From Dicyema japonicum (taxonomy: Eukaryota; Dicyemida; Rhombozoa; Dicyemidae), in the NCBI GenBank assembly GCA_011109175.1, contig RDEW01000009.1:878227-942226 (forward strand): a stretch of DNA of 64,000 nt, given 5' to 3'. Shown here piece after piece: positions 10,385 through 21,608 of the stretch. The stretch's first letter is position 1; every line of letters starts with the position of its first letter. The notes under the pieces are model-generated. The model had not been told where the DNA came from and did not search any database. It worked only from the letters and a program-made list of their open reading frames with translations. A program made the translations under genes and the position numbers.

Positions 10385-10645
10385 TACTCAGTAATGATAA
10401 TAATAATACTGCACCTTACGAAGAGCCATGTTAGCTATAGCTCCTCCCAGGTATGACACATACATTATTTTAAGTAATGAACAGTTATCATAACTAATTG
10501 ATGAGTAGAATCAAGGAATTCTCTTCACTTTTTTTTCTTTTTGTTAGGTGCGAGTCTTTTTGTAGACGATCCGATTCCGCAGTGAACTGTTCACTGATGA
10601 CTGCGTCACTCGTCAAGCCAAAGCATTGTAGATGCGTGAACCTTA
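10385..10645 (-). mobile_element. SINE fragment, tRNA head missing
   Basis: Read on the minus strand this matches the body and 3' part of the tRNA-derived SINE at 3558-3896: CACGCATCTACAATGC, TGACGAGTGACGC, TCATCAGTG, ATAACTGTTC, then an ATT-rich tail near 10,400. The copy starts inside the body, so the tRNA-like promoter head is absent. Confidence 0.75.
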
Positions 10646-10764
10646 TTAAATTTTGGATAATTATGGGGTTTCCCGATTATCAGTATCACTAAATTTTTAA
10701 GGGTAAAAATAAAAAAAAACAAAAAATAATTAATATCCTTTTTAATAAAACTCAATAAATTTTT

Positions 10765-11130
10765 CTCATTTTCAACACCTCTGGAAACATAGTTTTTCTA
10801 TGTGCTGAATACATTCTCAATTGGATTGAGAAATGGTGAGTAAAGGGGTAAAAATATTAAACACGGAAGTTTGCTATTTCAATCAATTCTTTAGTGCCCA
10901 TGTAATTATGAATACGGGCATTATCAATAATAAAAATCGTGTCTTCAATTCCCTCTTCTTTTAAGCATACCATATTTAGTAATTGATGCAATGGGTGACA
11001 TATTTCTGATCATGATGGCCATTACAGGAATGTAGGTAGAAGATCCTGAATCAGCTCTTCCACGTTTTGGTGGAAGATTCCTGAAGATCCGACCTCATTG
11101 TGATTTATAAGATGTTCTTTTATACAAAAA
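10765..11130 (-). pseudogene. Tc1/IS630-like (DDE) transposase relic
   Basis: On the minus strand, across frame changes, one reads PPKRGRADSG, TIFIIDNARIHNYMG and LIFLPLYSPFLNPIENVFS. This is the second Asp motif (DNARIH) and the YSPFLNPIE block with the third acidic residue of the Tc1/mariner-IS630 transposase superfamily. The N-terminal DNA-binding domain is not seen and several stops interrupt it, so this is a dead fragment. Confidence 0.75.
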
Positions 11131-11559
11131 TATATTTACCCTTATCCAACGTTAATGAGAAAGTGACGCTATTTGTCTGGAAACCCTATAAATTAACATT
11201 TATCCAAGAAATTGTAGAAGACGCGTACAAAAAGTCAGTATTCAAGTAACGAATGTAAGCAAATAAAAACGAAAGGAATCATACAAAATTGGAAAAGTGC
11301 TTGATATATTTCACTGAGACAACAAAACGTGTCAATTTGTTAATTTAAAATTTTAATTTAAAAATAGTCTTGTATTGAAGAAAGGAAATCATGACTCGTT
11401 TTTAAGCAAGAGTTATTATTGACATGATACTAAAGAGATAAAGCCATCAGTGTTCGTGAATCGAAGACTGATAATCTTATCGTGAATTCTCCCTTTATTA
11501 TTATTAAAATACATGACGAACAAACTTCTTTAGTAAAGCTAGGAGGTGGACATCACCAT

Positions 11560-11990
11560 AATGAATGAAACAAATTTTAAGAAGGAGTAACTATCAATCC
11601 TAGGTTCGATATCTTTAATACAATAAGAGGGAGAAGTAGCAAGAGCATATATCTTTAATCACCAAGAAAACCAAGAATCATTGCATCGGCTCTGTGATTT
11701 TGTTGCAAATTATGCCTCCTGTGTGGGAGGTTTGACAGCTATAGGCACCTTCCATTACAAATCCCTCTTAAAAAATGTGCTAGTAGAATTGCAGAGTTCT
11801 TCACTCCTAATTCGGCCTCATGGGTAACGATCAAACTCAAGAAGCACTTCCTTTGAATGTAAAAACACAAACCAAGATGGTCGAAGATTAAAAACTTTGT
11901 CGGATTATTTTTGATTCGAGGTTCTGTAATCATTGCTCAACTTATGGTGGGGGGTAAACTGGGAATTTTCCTAGTTTTCTCCAGAAGAAG
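11560..11990 (+). mobile_element. LINE-J endonuclease relic
   Basis: Several weak frames recall the LINE-J endonuclease: NHQENQESLHRLCDFVANYA, GLTAIGTFHYKSLL and RSTSFECKNTNQDGRRLKTLSD. The last aligns well with KSTSFGCKKSNRDGKLLMKLSK in copy 3. Stops are frequent. It is an old fragment with no RT part. Confidence 0.6.
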
Positions 11991-12271
11991 ATACTGGCGA
12001 TGAGGCAAAGTACGACTCGTGAAATTAGAAAAACTAATTGAATATTTCTCATTTTCTCGCTAATATTTAAAAAATATAACTAAATAGTTAAAAACCAAAA
12101 GCGCTAAATTATCCATTCTATAAATCCAGTCATTTAACAGTAAAATAAATTTAATGCGGAACAGAGCTTACCAAACACTAAAATATATCTGAAAAAATCA
12201 AACAAATTATATAAAGCCAAAATTATCCCGAATTATAATGAACTATTTTTTAAGTACTATTGTTTTAACGG
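11991..12271. other. AT-rich, nothing recognised
   Basis: No coding frame or structured RNA is visible; this is probably the 3' flank of RPL38. Confidence 0.4.
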
Positions 12272-12539
12272 CTATAAGTTATTATTAGAAATACTTGGCG
12301 GTATAGATTTAACAACTTTATCCACATCGTTGTTTTTGACTTTAATAGTATAGAGATACTTTCTACATCGGAGTTTAAGCTTTGAAAACTTCACTTTCGG
12401 GTCTTTATATTGTTTAATTTTCAACTCTATAAAGATAAATTCACATAATACGATTCGCATCAGTCTGCCTTGCAAGCTGCAAAAATTGTTTAATTTCAAA
12501 TACTTGGCGTGGCTATATAGTAATAAAAATAACAACCAT
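12272..12539 (-). CDS. RPL38: Ribosomal protein L38 (eL38), three exons, first exon codes for Met only
   Basis: eL38 is a small component of the 60S ribosomal subunit. Exons: the ATG at 12539-12537, then 12512-12452 and 12426-12272. The introns are 24 nt (12513-12536) and 25 nt (12427-12451), both GT..AG. The joined frame gives 72 residues (human 70). It starts M|PRQVFEIKQFLQLARQTDA and continues LKIKQYKDPKVKFSKLKLRC, RKYLYTIKVKN and VVKSIPPSI, following the eL38 pattern from start to end. The first intron falls immediately after the initiator codon, so an intron-blind search sees only an unrelated-looking N terminus (12,535 inward) fused to the real C terminus. Total coding length is 219 nt with matching phases. 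I know of no close family that would compete for this assignment. Confidence 0.93.
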
Positions 12540-13070
12540 AACGATATAAGTCCAACAACAAAGATAACTACAAACGTGTTTTTTATTATTTATTATAAAA
12601 TAAATATTATAACATTGTATTTAAATTTTATTTTATTTTTATAAGTTCACTAGAATGTTTTCGTATCTTATTCATTATCCTCTTGGATTATCAGTCTTCG
12701 ATTTACGAAACGTGATTCCTTATGAAGATATCACCAAAACTAATCGAAGGTTAAAATTATTTTAACTCTATAATTTTTGATTTAATTTATTAATTTTTTA
12801 ATTAACTATTAATAATATATTTTGCCACTAAATTTTTTGGTTGACATGCCTAAGATAGCAAAATTGTACCAAATTAAAGCTATGGCCATTGTAAAGGATT
12901 ATCTTAATCCATAAATGGGCCACCAAGTGTCCCAAAATGCGGGGCAGGGGTTTATTATTATTTCTGAAATTAAATAATAATCAATAATTAACATCAAATA
13001 ACATTTTTGCCAAAATAATCAGTTATTTTAATTTTAGTTTTAGAGTTTTGTCGTATATTATTTTTTAATT
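12540..13070. other. AT-rich intergenic region with a possible pogo terminal remnant
   Basis: No gene is visible. GGGCCACCAAGTGTCCCAAA near 12,914 resembles TCCACCAAGTGCCCCAAAAA at 16,649 and the subterminal GCCCCAA words of the Tigger elements, so it may be the degraded left end of the adjacent Tigger copy. Confidence 0.4.
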
Positions 13071-14273
13071 TTAGCCGGAAATCATAGAAGTCTCGCAGCA
13101 TTTTTGGTGCCACATGTGAAATTTTTTTTCCAAATTGTTTAGCAGATCCTTCGTTTCCTCTACGACATGTTCAATATTCTCCGTTTCTGAATATCCACTA
13201 TAGATATTATTTTCGGACTCTTCGCACTCTACATCAGTTGTTTTGTCTATAACATGATTTAGAAGTTGATCTGTTAGACAGTCTGTCGCATAAGAATCAC
13301 GGTTCCTGTCAATTCTCTTCCAGCAATTAACAATACATGCCGCATCTATTTTCTCCCAACCTTTCGAAATTAGCATCATGACATGACGCAAGTTTAATTT
13401 TGCAATAGAATGTGCAAAATCATTTTCGACATCGTGAAAACACAAAAATTCCATTAAGAAACTTGAATAATAATTCTTAAAGGCCTTGATTATTCCCATA
13501 TCCAATGGTTGTAAATAGGGCGTTGTATTTTTCGGTAAAAAAATTCGATATTTGAACATTCAAAAGTTTTATGGCATCCAGCATTGTCAAGCAATAATAA
13601 TATTTTTCTGTTGTTTTTGCGAAACAATTCATTTATTAGTGTAAGCCAACTCATAAAAGTCTTTCCAGTCATCCATGCATTTTTTGAAGACGAATACAAT
13701 AACCCAAAATCTTGGACATCAAAATTTTTTAGGCACCGAGGTTGTTTATACTTTCCAATAATCAATGGGTCAAGTTTTCTCCAATTGCAACATAGAAGAA
13801 CAGTGAGTCTTTCTTTTCCTTGTTTATAGCCAAATCACTGTTCGCCTTTTTCGACAAATGATTTTTGGGGAGTTCTTTTTATAAAAAGCGCGGTTTCATC
13901 GCAATTAAATACATTTTGAGGTCCATATTTTAATACTTTCTCGTCAAATTTTTCAAAATAATCTTTAACGTGAAATAAATCGGATATGGCAAGAATTATA
14001 TTCATACCATCAGGTAACGCAAGTGACCCTTCTCCTTTTTTTCTTTCAACATTTTTACCAACTCATTTTTACAAATTTTTACCACTATTTTTTAATAGTG
14101 AACGTCAAAATATTTAAATAAATGAATCTTTAACGTGAGATAATATACATTTTTAAAGTGGTATTCATTTTATAATTAATATATCACTGACAATTACTAA
14201 TTTTTGTTATTGTGAATTGCATTAATATGGCATGTTCACTATAGAGAGGGTTCAATATAGAGAGGGTTGACTG
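13071..14273 (-). mobile_element. Tigger/pogo DNA transposon, transposase broken
   Basis: The transposase is a CENP-B/jerky-like DDE enzyme. On the minus strand the catalytic positions appear in order: FNCDETALF (near 13,900), ILLLLDNAGCHKTF (near 13,590) and LPKNTTPYLQPLDMGIIKAF (near 13,520), followed by a C-terminal helical region to 13,071. The frame changes at least twice and there is a TGA after EKGEQ, so it is inactive. The right end at about 14,235-14,273 reads CAGTCAACCCTCTC when taken on the minus strand, with a second CCCTCTCTATA inside, as expected for pogo-type inverted repeats. The expected TA next to it is now CA. The N-terminal HTH domain was not found. Confidence 0.85.
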
Positions 14274-14275
14274 CA

Positions 14276-15255
14276 GTTATAATTTCACTCGTACAGCATT
14301 CAAAACAATCCTCCGAACCAACTTCTTCCAACCTCCTCGATCGTAAGGCAGTTTCCTCAGCTCGTCCAGATCGTCTCCACTTCTTAAACATTTGTTCACT
14401 AGCTTTAAATCTCAGTTAAGTGTTTCTGGTAGTGTAATACGCCGGCGTCCACGAAAACACGGTCCTTGTCTAATGAAGTAATCCTCCATTGCTATGTTGA
14501 CTGGAGCACCCAAGTCCATACGCAAGATATGTCTAAATAACCTCCAACGCATTATCAACAATTTCACTCCTAGTAAGGATCTAAGTTGTCTTCGATGGAA
14601 AGAGTCTGCCATGTCGATGAATATACAGTCTCAAACGAAGTGATGTGCAGGATCGTCGTTTGCCAATCCACTCTTTCTTCATCTGTTCATCGTTGCCGAA
14701 GCTAGGGCCTTCCTTCTGGCAATATCTTGACTGTCTCTAAGTAAAAAGTCAAGTTTGTTCGTTTTTCACCATGTTTCACTTGATCTGCTTTCTATTCTCC
14801 TGATTTCCACAATGTCGGATTTTTCGGTGTTCATTTCAAGGAACCATCGATTCAGCTTAGCGGGTGTCACCTCGAGGAATCGAAGTAGGGTCGAATTGTC
14901 TTCTGACACAAAGTCAACGTCGTCCGCGTAAGCAATTTCGACGATGTTGTCATTATAGAACTTCCGAAGATCTCGTAATTCCGTCTCCAGATATATGACA
15001 AATAGCAAGGGTGAGAGAGGAATCTTTCTGGGGAGTACCATCATTGCACGTAAATTCACGGGAAAACGTCTTACCGACCCGCACTCTAAGCTTCGTGTTA
15101 GATAGCAACACTCTGATCATACTGACAGAATCAGAGTCCAAGAATTGTTCCAGTATCCTGAAAAGTAGACCACGGCGGACCGTGTCAAAGGCCCTAGAGA
15201 GGTCTATTCCCAGGACTGTTGTTGCACTTTCAAATCTGGTTGAAACATTTTAGAA
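14276..15255 (-). mobile_element. LINE-R (RTE/BovB-like) copy, RT C-terminal half
   Basis: Read from right to left: AFDTVRRGLLFRIL-type sequence near 15,170, then SPLLFVIYLETELRDLR, IVEIAYADDVDFVSED (RT catalytic motif), RRIESRSSETW, MRWRLFRHILRMD and FRGRRRITLPETLN near 14,430. The same blocks occur in the better-preserved copy at 30,510-33,000 (EIVYADDVDFIS, RWRLFGHILRLE, FRGRPRITLPEVLN). It is frameshifted and 5'-truncated and abuts the Tigger end. Confidence 0.8.
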
Positions 15256-15398
15256 TTAAATCTCAATTAAGAATTAAGGGGATGCAGATTTTGTGATGAG
15301 ACTCTGGTTTAAATACTAAATTAATAATTACGATGTAATAATTAAATGATATTTTAAAATAACATTTAAAAAATCGAAAATTTTCTTTGTGGAGGATA

Positions 15399-16049
15399 AT
15401 GGATGTCTCAAAAATTTTAGAAGAAAATAATAAATTGATTGGCATTATAATACAATTGAAAGAATCGAATCAATTACAAGAATCTAATAAGTATTAGATA
15501 AAAATAATTTTTATTTTTAGATACGCTGCAATTCTTCAAAGAAATTTATCCACTCTATCCCAATTAGTTGAATTAGCAGAAATTCATAAACATGATAATC
15601 TTCGAAAACAAACGAACATAGAACTTTCAAATCAGCCAAATTTTAGATATACAAATGTCCACCAATCTGCTCAATATCATTCTTTTCAACAACCTTTACA
15701 GCAAAATTCTCGTACGTCCCATCAACAAACTAACTCTCAACCATTTGAACGGCATCCTCATTATTCTTATAATCAAACAAATCTTAATGATGATTCATAT
15801 TCATTGATGTATAATTCAAGACAGAATCATGGGTTGCTTCCTCAACGTGTAAATGCTTCAAATGTTGTCAAAAGTAGCATAAATCCTGAGAAAATTCAGC
15901 AACAATGGAATATGGACGAAATTAATAAAAAAATTAATATTAATTACCCCAAGAGTACTCTAGGAATTGTAAAACAGTCAAACAACAGTATTAAAGAATT
16001 TGAATCAAATGATGACTCTCCCTCAACTTCACATTCCTCTGATATTTGA
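15399..16049 (+). CDS. SS18 (SYT)-type BAF complex subunit, two exons
   Basis: SS18-family proteins are subunits of the animal SWI/SNF (BAF) chromatin remodeller. Exon 1 is 15399-15490 and exon 2 is 15521-16049, with a 30-nt GT..AG intron whose removal keeps the frame open for 206 residues. The N-terminal SSXT domain reads VSKILEENNKLIGIII, then KYAAILQRNLSTLSQLVELAE. This follows the family pattern of an LEEN..LIQ helix and an LHRNL.YLA helix, but is more diverged than vertebrate SS18. The rest is rich in Gln, Asn, Ser, His and Tyr (QQPLQQNSRTSHQQTNSQ), the composition of the SS18 QPGY tail. The family's conserved ECxQYQ is reduced to ESNKY. The start is the first ATG in frame with the domain. 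I am confident of the family and less sure of orthology to SS18 versus SS18L. Confidence 0.82.
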
Positions 16050-16074
16050 CCGAGTTTGTTAATGCTTTGTTTTT

Positions 16075-16645
16075 ATATTAATTTCGAGATACAGTCCGAC
16101 CTCGCTTTGGGGCACCAGTTAGTTAGTTAGTTAAAGCACATCCGCGTTACCGGTAAACACTGTTTATGGTTTAGCTTGTGCCATATTTTTCGACTATCTT
16201 TTTCGTTAGTCTCCTACAACCTTTTCGTTATCGTGCTCGTCTCCTGATTTCGTCCAGATCGACTGCATCCATCAACCGGGCCCCGATCACTCCATAATCC
16301 TCCGCAAGTGTCCTTGGACGTCCTCTGAATGTAGAAGATTCAGTATGGTCGAAAAATTCTTCCATAGCAGCATTGGATGGTGTTTGTTCACCCATCCGTA
16401 GAATATATCCAAAAAGGCGCCAACGGGCTTCATGTACGTTCAGACTTATTGCTCCATAATCAGTCAGTCTGTATAATTTATTGTTTGAGAATTTCTTTGG
16501 CGAAGAGTATCCAAGGAGTTTTCTTAGTCGGCCTCTGTTAAACGAGCCATTTACTCAAACCCGTTTTCGTTTTCTCCATAATAACGTCTATAAATTCCCG
16601 ATCTTCGCGACGAAATCGACATCATCTAGGTAAATGAGTTCCATA
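16075..16645 (-). mobile_element. LINE-R 3' fragment
   Basis: On the minus strand NAAMEEFFDHTESSTFRGRP lies near 16,370-16,310, homologous to VVMEEYFDTSWEKFRGRPRI of the copy at 32.7 kb. IYLDDVDFVA, a degraded YxDD motif, lies near 16,630. A short TTAG tandem tract near 16,110 marks the 3' end. Confidence 0.7.
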
Positions 16646-16648
16646 AAG

Positions 16649-16870
16649 TGGTTGTCCACCAAGTGCCCCAAAAATATGGGTTTTCTATATTATCTAATTT
16701 CGACTAAAGAATAAACATTAAAAATTAATTTCAGAAAAGTAATCTCTTATTTTCTCTCCAGTTTTTAGCTTTTTTTTACATTTTCCATAAAATTTAATTG
16801 AAATTGGTAAAATCTTTGAATGATTCAAGTAAAATGCAAAAAATTTTGTTCTCCAAATTCTCAAATAAAT
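16649..16870. repeat. Possible Tigger/pogo terminal remnant
   Basis: TCCACCAAGTGCCCCAAAAA followed by TATGGGTTTT resembles the subterminal sequence near 12,914 and the GCCCCAA words of the element at 39.6-41.3 kb. No transposase lies next to it. The remainder to 16,870 is AT-rich with no gene. Confidence 0.45.
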
Positions 16871-17400
16871 CTTAAATTACTTTAACACACTGTATTCGTG
16901 TCTAAAGTTTCTATATCATGGATATTTTTAGAAACAAGAGCATAACGATGTAAAATACAATGCGAACTTGAACACTGCGGAGCTACTTGCTTTATACAGG
17001 ATACTGGTCCAGCATATTTCCTGATCATTGCTTGAGCACCGTCAGTGCAAATATCAATAAATTTTCCCAGCATAATTCCCGAGAAATCATATAATAATCG
17101 ATTGCGTTGAAACTTTCTTGACCAGTTGTGTTTTTTTCAAGAGATTTAAAAAATAAAAAATCTTTTTGCATTGTAGAATCAACAACTAAACAAACAAAAA
17201 CTAATAATATTGATAATCCTTCGACATCAGTTGATTTCGTCAAACTGAGTAGAAAAATAATCCGATTTTTTAAGCGGGAAACTAATTGATCTTCAATGTC
17301 ATTGGAAAGATCATCAATCCGTAGTTTTAAAGTGCTGTTAGAAAACTGAATCGAATTAATTTTTTGAAATTATCATCCCCATATATATTTGAGAATTATC
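16870..17400 (-). pseudogene. hAT-family transposase relic (ZBED5-like)
   Basis: On the minus strand one reads LKLRIDDLSNDIEDQLVSRL, then TKSTDVEGLSILLVFVCLVVD, FFKSLEKNTTGQESFNAIDY, then in another frame FIDICTDGAQAMIRKYAGPV and QVAPQCSSSHCILHRYALVSK. These are the successive blocks of hAT transposases related to vertebrate ZBED5/SCAND3: DESTD..., CTDGA.AM, and the HC.LHR.AL segment. The first Asp block is altered (TKSTD) and a frameshift separates the parts. No zinc finger or dimerisation domain is seen. Confidence 0.75.
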
Positions 17401-17583
17401 ATCCCCTACATTTATTTTGGATGGATTTTTCTAAAAAGACTCGTATGTCAATTTTTGAAGATAGTAAATTTGTTGAAATTCAGAAGTCATTCACATTTGA
17501 AAAATGCAATATACTTTCCAATTCACTTAATTATGAAATTTTGCCTTCATTTAATTCAAAAATTGTTTCGGAAACTTCAAATG

Positions 17584-19620
17584 TCAATATCCTCCAAGAC
17601 CGTCAAGTAACATAGCTTTTTCAACCAAACATTTAACATTTGTGACTGATTTGTCGATATTAGGCTCCAGTCCAGCCGCATCAAAAAATTTTCCAACTTC
17701 GTTTATCATTCTTAGCATTGTGTCATCCTCATAGGATACCAAATTAAAATCATCCATAAACAACAAGTGGTTAGTAGCATAGGTAAGAGTATTTCCCTCA
17801 GCATCCATGGTCACTTTAGGGTATTTACCATTTAATAGTCGACTCAACGGATCAATCAATAATACAAATAACTGTGGAAATAAGGAATCTTCTTGTAATA
17901 TTCCCCTTCTAAGATTCACCACACCTAGCAATTTTCCATTAAATTTTAGTTTGAGTGTCCACATTTTCATAAGTTTTTTTATAAACGTCAAAATCCATAT
18001 AGGTAATCCGGAGTTTTCTAAAACTTCTTGCAAAATGCCATGATCCACAGAATCAAACGCTTTCTTTACATCGATCCAAGTCGAGCGTAAAATGGCCAAC
18101 TGATTGTTAATGCATTGGTTAACCAAGGCTTGTTCCTTTGCGCCCTGGCACATTCTACGAGTTCCTAACTGGTTATCACTGATTAGATCGAATGCTTCAA
18201 TATATTTGTTTAGCTTGCTATTCACCCACTTTGTTGTCAATTTATTGAGGTTAAACATGCACGTGATCGGTATAAGGTCCTTCGGAGAATCACAAACCTC
18301 TTTCTTCGGGATAAGGTAAGTGACATTAGTGAAAAACCATGCCTCAGGAGTCGATTTTTCCTTTATAACCTTTTCTACATCTTTTTATAAATGTTCATGT
18401 ACTTATGAAATCTTCTTAATAAAGAAATTGTAGATCCCATCACATCCGCACGCTCTCCAATTAGGCAATAGTTTGATTATTTCCAACAATCCTTCTTTCG
18501 AGAACTCAGCATACGTCTCCTCTTCTCCAGTAATCCTTTTGGATATAGAGAATCCCACATCCTTTTTATCCTTTTCCTTCCACACGTTTTTCCAAAAAGC
18601 TGAACATTCCTCGATCTCAAAATTGTACACAGAACAGCGGCCTTCCTCTCTCATTTTCCTATAAAAGCGCCTTCTATTAAGCTCATAGCATAAATTATCT
18701 CTTCGAAATTCCTTTCTGGACTTGTGCACCCTAATCTTTTTTTTCAACAATTCTAATCTCTTCATTGATTGTACACAACACTCTCGCAAAATCTCCTTTT
18801 TTTGATTTCTTGTATGCATAAGCACACAAAGCTTCTCTCGTGGAATCATCATACTTCTGACTTCCCGATGACCCAACTAGTGCGCTGATTTTCTTAGCGT
18901 GATTCTTTAGTTTTGTAAGTCGCCTATTCATTGATTGCAGCCAGTTGCTCTCCTTGTGAACAGTAGTAGTTAGTGTTTCATATGAGCATTGTGTTGCATA
19001 CAGAATATCTGTAATACCTTCCATTGTATTAGGGGGCATATTATTGATATAGTATCCCACAGCATAATTCAATTCGGATAATATATCCTTTTTGAGAAAC
19101 TGATAAGGAATTTTCTTGGTTGGTTTTCGTTTATCCCGGAGCATCGACTTGATCTCTTGAATCCGGCATGAAAACTCTTCCAAGCACTTAGTGAAACAGG
19201 CAATCTCCAACTTCTCGACGCTCTGCCGATTTCCTTCTTGGTGACACGTAGTATTCTTTACATGAGTTTTGAGAAGTAATTTTACGTTTGCCACATATTT
19301 GGTGGTACCGAACCGCATATTGAAGATATCTGCGATTAACGGCCACCCACCTCGAGGAATCCTTCCAAATCTCGAGTCGGCAGTTCCAACAACTTGTGCG
19401 ATCTATTCAGCTTTGTCATCTTGGACAACCGATTCAGCCATCGCCCTTAGTGAAGTGATAGTAGAAGTCATATTATTATGAGAAATTCCCTGTTCTGTAA
19501 GCACTCCATTGACCACCATGTCTACGTTAGTGTTGATTTCTCTTTCATATCCATTCGTAGATAGGTCCTCTGGTAATGTTTCTAACTCATTCTGAGAAAC
19601 AAACATGCTCCAAAACAACA
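17584..19620 (-). mobile_element. LINE-4 (R4-like) copy, RT region and upstream
   Basis: The frame 18258-17584 has ISDNQLGTRRMCQGAKEQAL, WIDVKKAFDSVDH (RT motif A), LRRGILQEDSLFPQLFVLLI (motif B, with LQEDSLFP for GxxQGD) and HLLFMDDFNLVSYE (motif C, FMDD). Frames at 18876-18403 and 19318-18731 supply the upstream region (FWKNVWKE, LLPNWRACGCDGIYNFFIKK, and a coiled segment). A separate frame down to 19,403 could be the start of the protein. At least three frame changes interrupt it. The order agrees with R4-type elements, which carry one ORF with a C-terminal nuclease; the nuclease part is missing here. Confidence 0.78.
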
Positions 19621-19687
19621 AATTATAGTATATATATTGAATAAAGATAAAAATAAAATAATAAATTTTAATATTATCGATTGAAAA

Positions 19688-19858
19688 AGTGCCCCAATAA
19701 GCGGGGTTTTGTATTTTAAATTTAGGCTTCCTATTGGTCAAAAAAATGTAAAAATCATTCAAAATAATATTTATTAAAAATTCGCCCTCAAAACAGAGGG
19801 TGCCCAAAATACAGAGGGTGGCCCAAGGCCGGGGATTTATTAGGGCGGGGTTGTACTG
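19688..19858. repeat. Pogo-type terminal fragment or MITE
   Basis: The segment ends with GGGGCGGGGTTGTACTGTA, a CAGTAC terminus next to TA as in pogo elements. It contains repeated GAGGGTGCCCAAA and GAGGGTGGCCC words. The run AAAAAATGTAAAAATCATTC with AATAATATTTATTAAAAA matches the outer edges of the Tigger derivatives at 52,985-53,075 and 59,520-59,620. So this is a terminal piece of the same family without coding capacity. Confidence 0.65.
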
Positions 19859-20004
19859 TATTATGATTTTACGAATGTTGCTTATAATAATAATTATATC
19901 TTGTTTCTGTTTTGTGTTAGTTTGTCAATTTTATAAGATTTTTAATGAGAAACAATAATTGCATTAAAAAATATTGAATGCATCTACAATTATTTTAATT
20001 AAAC

Positions 20005-20640
20005 AGGTAAGTTATTTTGTAGCACGTTGTGGAGAGGCACATACAATTGCCGAAAATCTTATTAAGCCATGTTCAAAAAAATCATCGAGTGTATTTATGG
20101 CGAACAAATTTTGATGGTCATCCATAAATAAAAATAACATTACATGCTTTGCCGTTCTGCAAGAGTATATTGATGAATCAAAATGCGCATTAAACGATAA
20201 ACTAAAAAGTTTCTTTCCAAAGAGTTGGAGTTGATACACCACCACGCAGAGTTCAAGATTGTCTTGATTGAATTTCATCATCTGAAAAATGTTCAGTTAT
20301 GTGGGCTGGTAATTCGATCACTTTAATATCAGACATAGAAACAGTATTGAATCCCAAAGTTACAAATAATTGTGTAAAAATAAAATTCCTTAAGCTATCT
20401 TGAAAGGTGACTTTTCAGTAGCACGATGAATAGAAATGTTATATTTATAAACAGTAAGTTTTCAATCCAATTATTAGATTTGGATTTAAATAGAGTTTTC
20501 GCTAACCAACGCTTTATCGTTTGATTTTAGCGTTCCACCTGCCCTTGTGATTGAGGGTGTCTTGGTCTATCATGAATCGCCGTTATCCCCCGATCACATA
20601 ATAATGCTGAAACCTCAGTGTTACAAAACTCTTTTTCAAA
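20005..20640 (-). pseudogene. Retroviral-type integrase (rve) relic
   Basis: On the minus strand near 20,620-20,520 one reads EVSALLCDRGITAIHDRPRH followed by PQSQGQVER. This is the end of an integrase catalytic core, where the Glu of D,D-35-E lies in the conserved GQVE context. Downstream fragments (IKRWLAKTLFKSK, SIHRATEKSPF) match the post-core region of integrases of LTR, Ginger or KRBA2-type elements. Multiple stops break it, and no reverse transcriptase or LTR was found nearby. The host element cannot be named. Confidence 0.7.
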
Positions 20641-20642
20641 CC

Positions 20643-20876
20643 TTTATTGACTCAAAATAAATTTTTTTGTTTTTGAGGGAACAAGGGACCGATCCTTCGA
20701 CCTCGTCTATTGTCGACCCCTTTCACGTTTAATCGCTTTATTGACTCAAAATAATTTTTTTGTTTTTGAGGAACAAGGGACTGATCTTCGACCTCTTCTA
20801 TTTCAACCTTTCACGCTTAATCGCTTTATTGACTCAAAAATTTGTTTTGAACAAGGGACTGATCTTCGAAGCAAAA
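20643..20876 (+). repeat. Three-unit tandem repeat, about 90-bp period
   Basis: The unit begins TTTATTGACTCAAAA at 20,643, about 20,737 and about 20,825, and continues GAACAAGGGAC[C/T]GATC and TTCGACCTC. Periods are about 94 and 88 bp; the third unit is incomplete. Units differ by small indels. No protein is encoded across it. Confidence 0.85.
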
Positions 20877-21062
20877 CTTAGTGGTTGTTAATGTTTTCAA
20901 GTGATAAATTTGTCTTATCAACCCGGACGCTATCACATAGACAATAAATAAATAAACTTTATAAAAAATGAAAAATCCAATGTAACGTGAATCTGTTACC
21001 CTTAAGCACTCAATACTTGCAGCTACCAATCACTCATTTACAGTTTGTTTTATTAAAAATTA

Positions 21063-21608
21063 TCAATTTTGTATAAAATTTCTAATTTTTACTTCAAGAG
21101 TTTCATCCAACGATATTTGTTTCAACCAAAGTGAAATAAGACTCATTATAGAAGAACTATTAGCATTGATTTCTAAATATGGAAATAATTCCACATTTTA
21201 GTTCATAATCTTCTACACTCTGTGAATACAAGTTTTGGCATATATCGCAACAAAGATCGAAAAAGTGAAAATCACAAAATTCTTGAAATTCATCCAATTT
21301 TCTTAAAAATTTTAGGTTTGTTAGCAATTTATACATTTTTCTATTTAATGAATCAATTCTTTTAGAAATAATATAAAGTTCGAGATAAAATGATTGTAGT
21401 TTACTTTTAGACACAATAGAATATTCTCTAAAATAGATTGACGGTATTTCTTTTTGACATTGGTTATGAAACAGTTGAGAGTTCGACGCCTTCTCCAAAA
21501 TAATAGCGCCATCAACATTATTTTTTTTAATCAAATTTATAATGTCACAAAATTTTTTCAAAATTATCTTCAATTGTTGATTATAATTATTGGAAAACTC
21601 TACTTTAA
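21063..21608 (-). CDS. Unrecognised helical protein, partial gene
   Basis: An open frame runs from a splice-acceptor-like TTTAACTTTTAG (exon start 21,608) for about 150 residues: KVEFSNNYNQQLKIILKKFC, then IILEKASNSQLFHNQ, YLELYIISKRIDSLNRK and EFCDFHFFDLCCDICQNLYS. It is Leu/Ile/Lys-rich with heptad-like stretches and a Cys-rich end. A further plausible exon after another acceptor (near 21,162) adds SSIMSLISLWLKQISLDETL and ends at a TGA at 21,063-21,065. The upstream exon was not identified. Composition and acceptor context look like a host gene rather than a transposon, but I do not recognise the family. It could also be a decayed fragment. Confidence 0.4.

Noticed and set aside
10498-10692. 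Small plus-strand protein of 64 residues
   Set aside because: It reads across the antisense of a SINE fragment.
12272-12535. Single-exon 87-residue protein starting at 12,535
   Set aside because: Its N-terminal third is intron sequence; splicing at 24 and 25 nt gives a full RPL38 instead.
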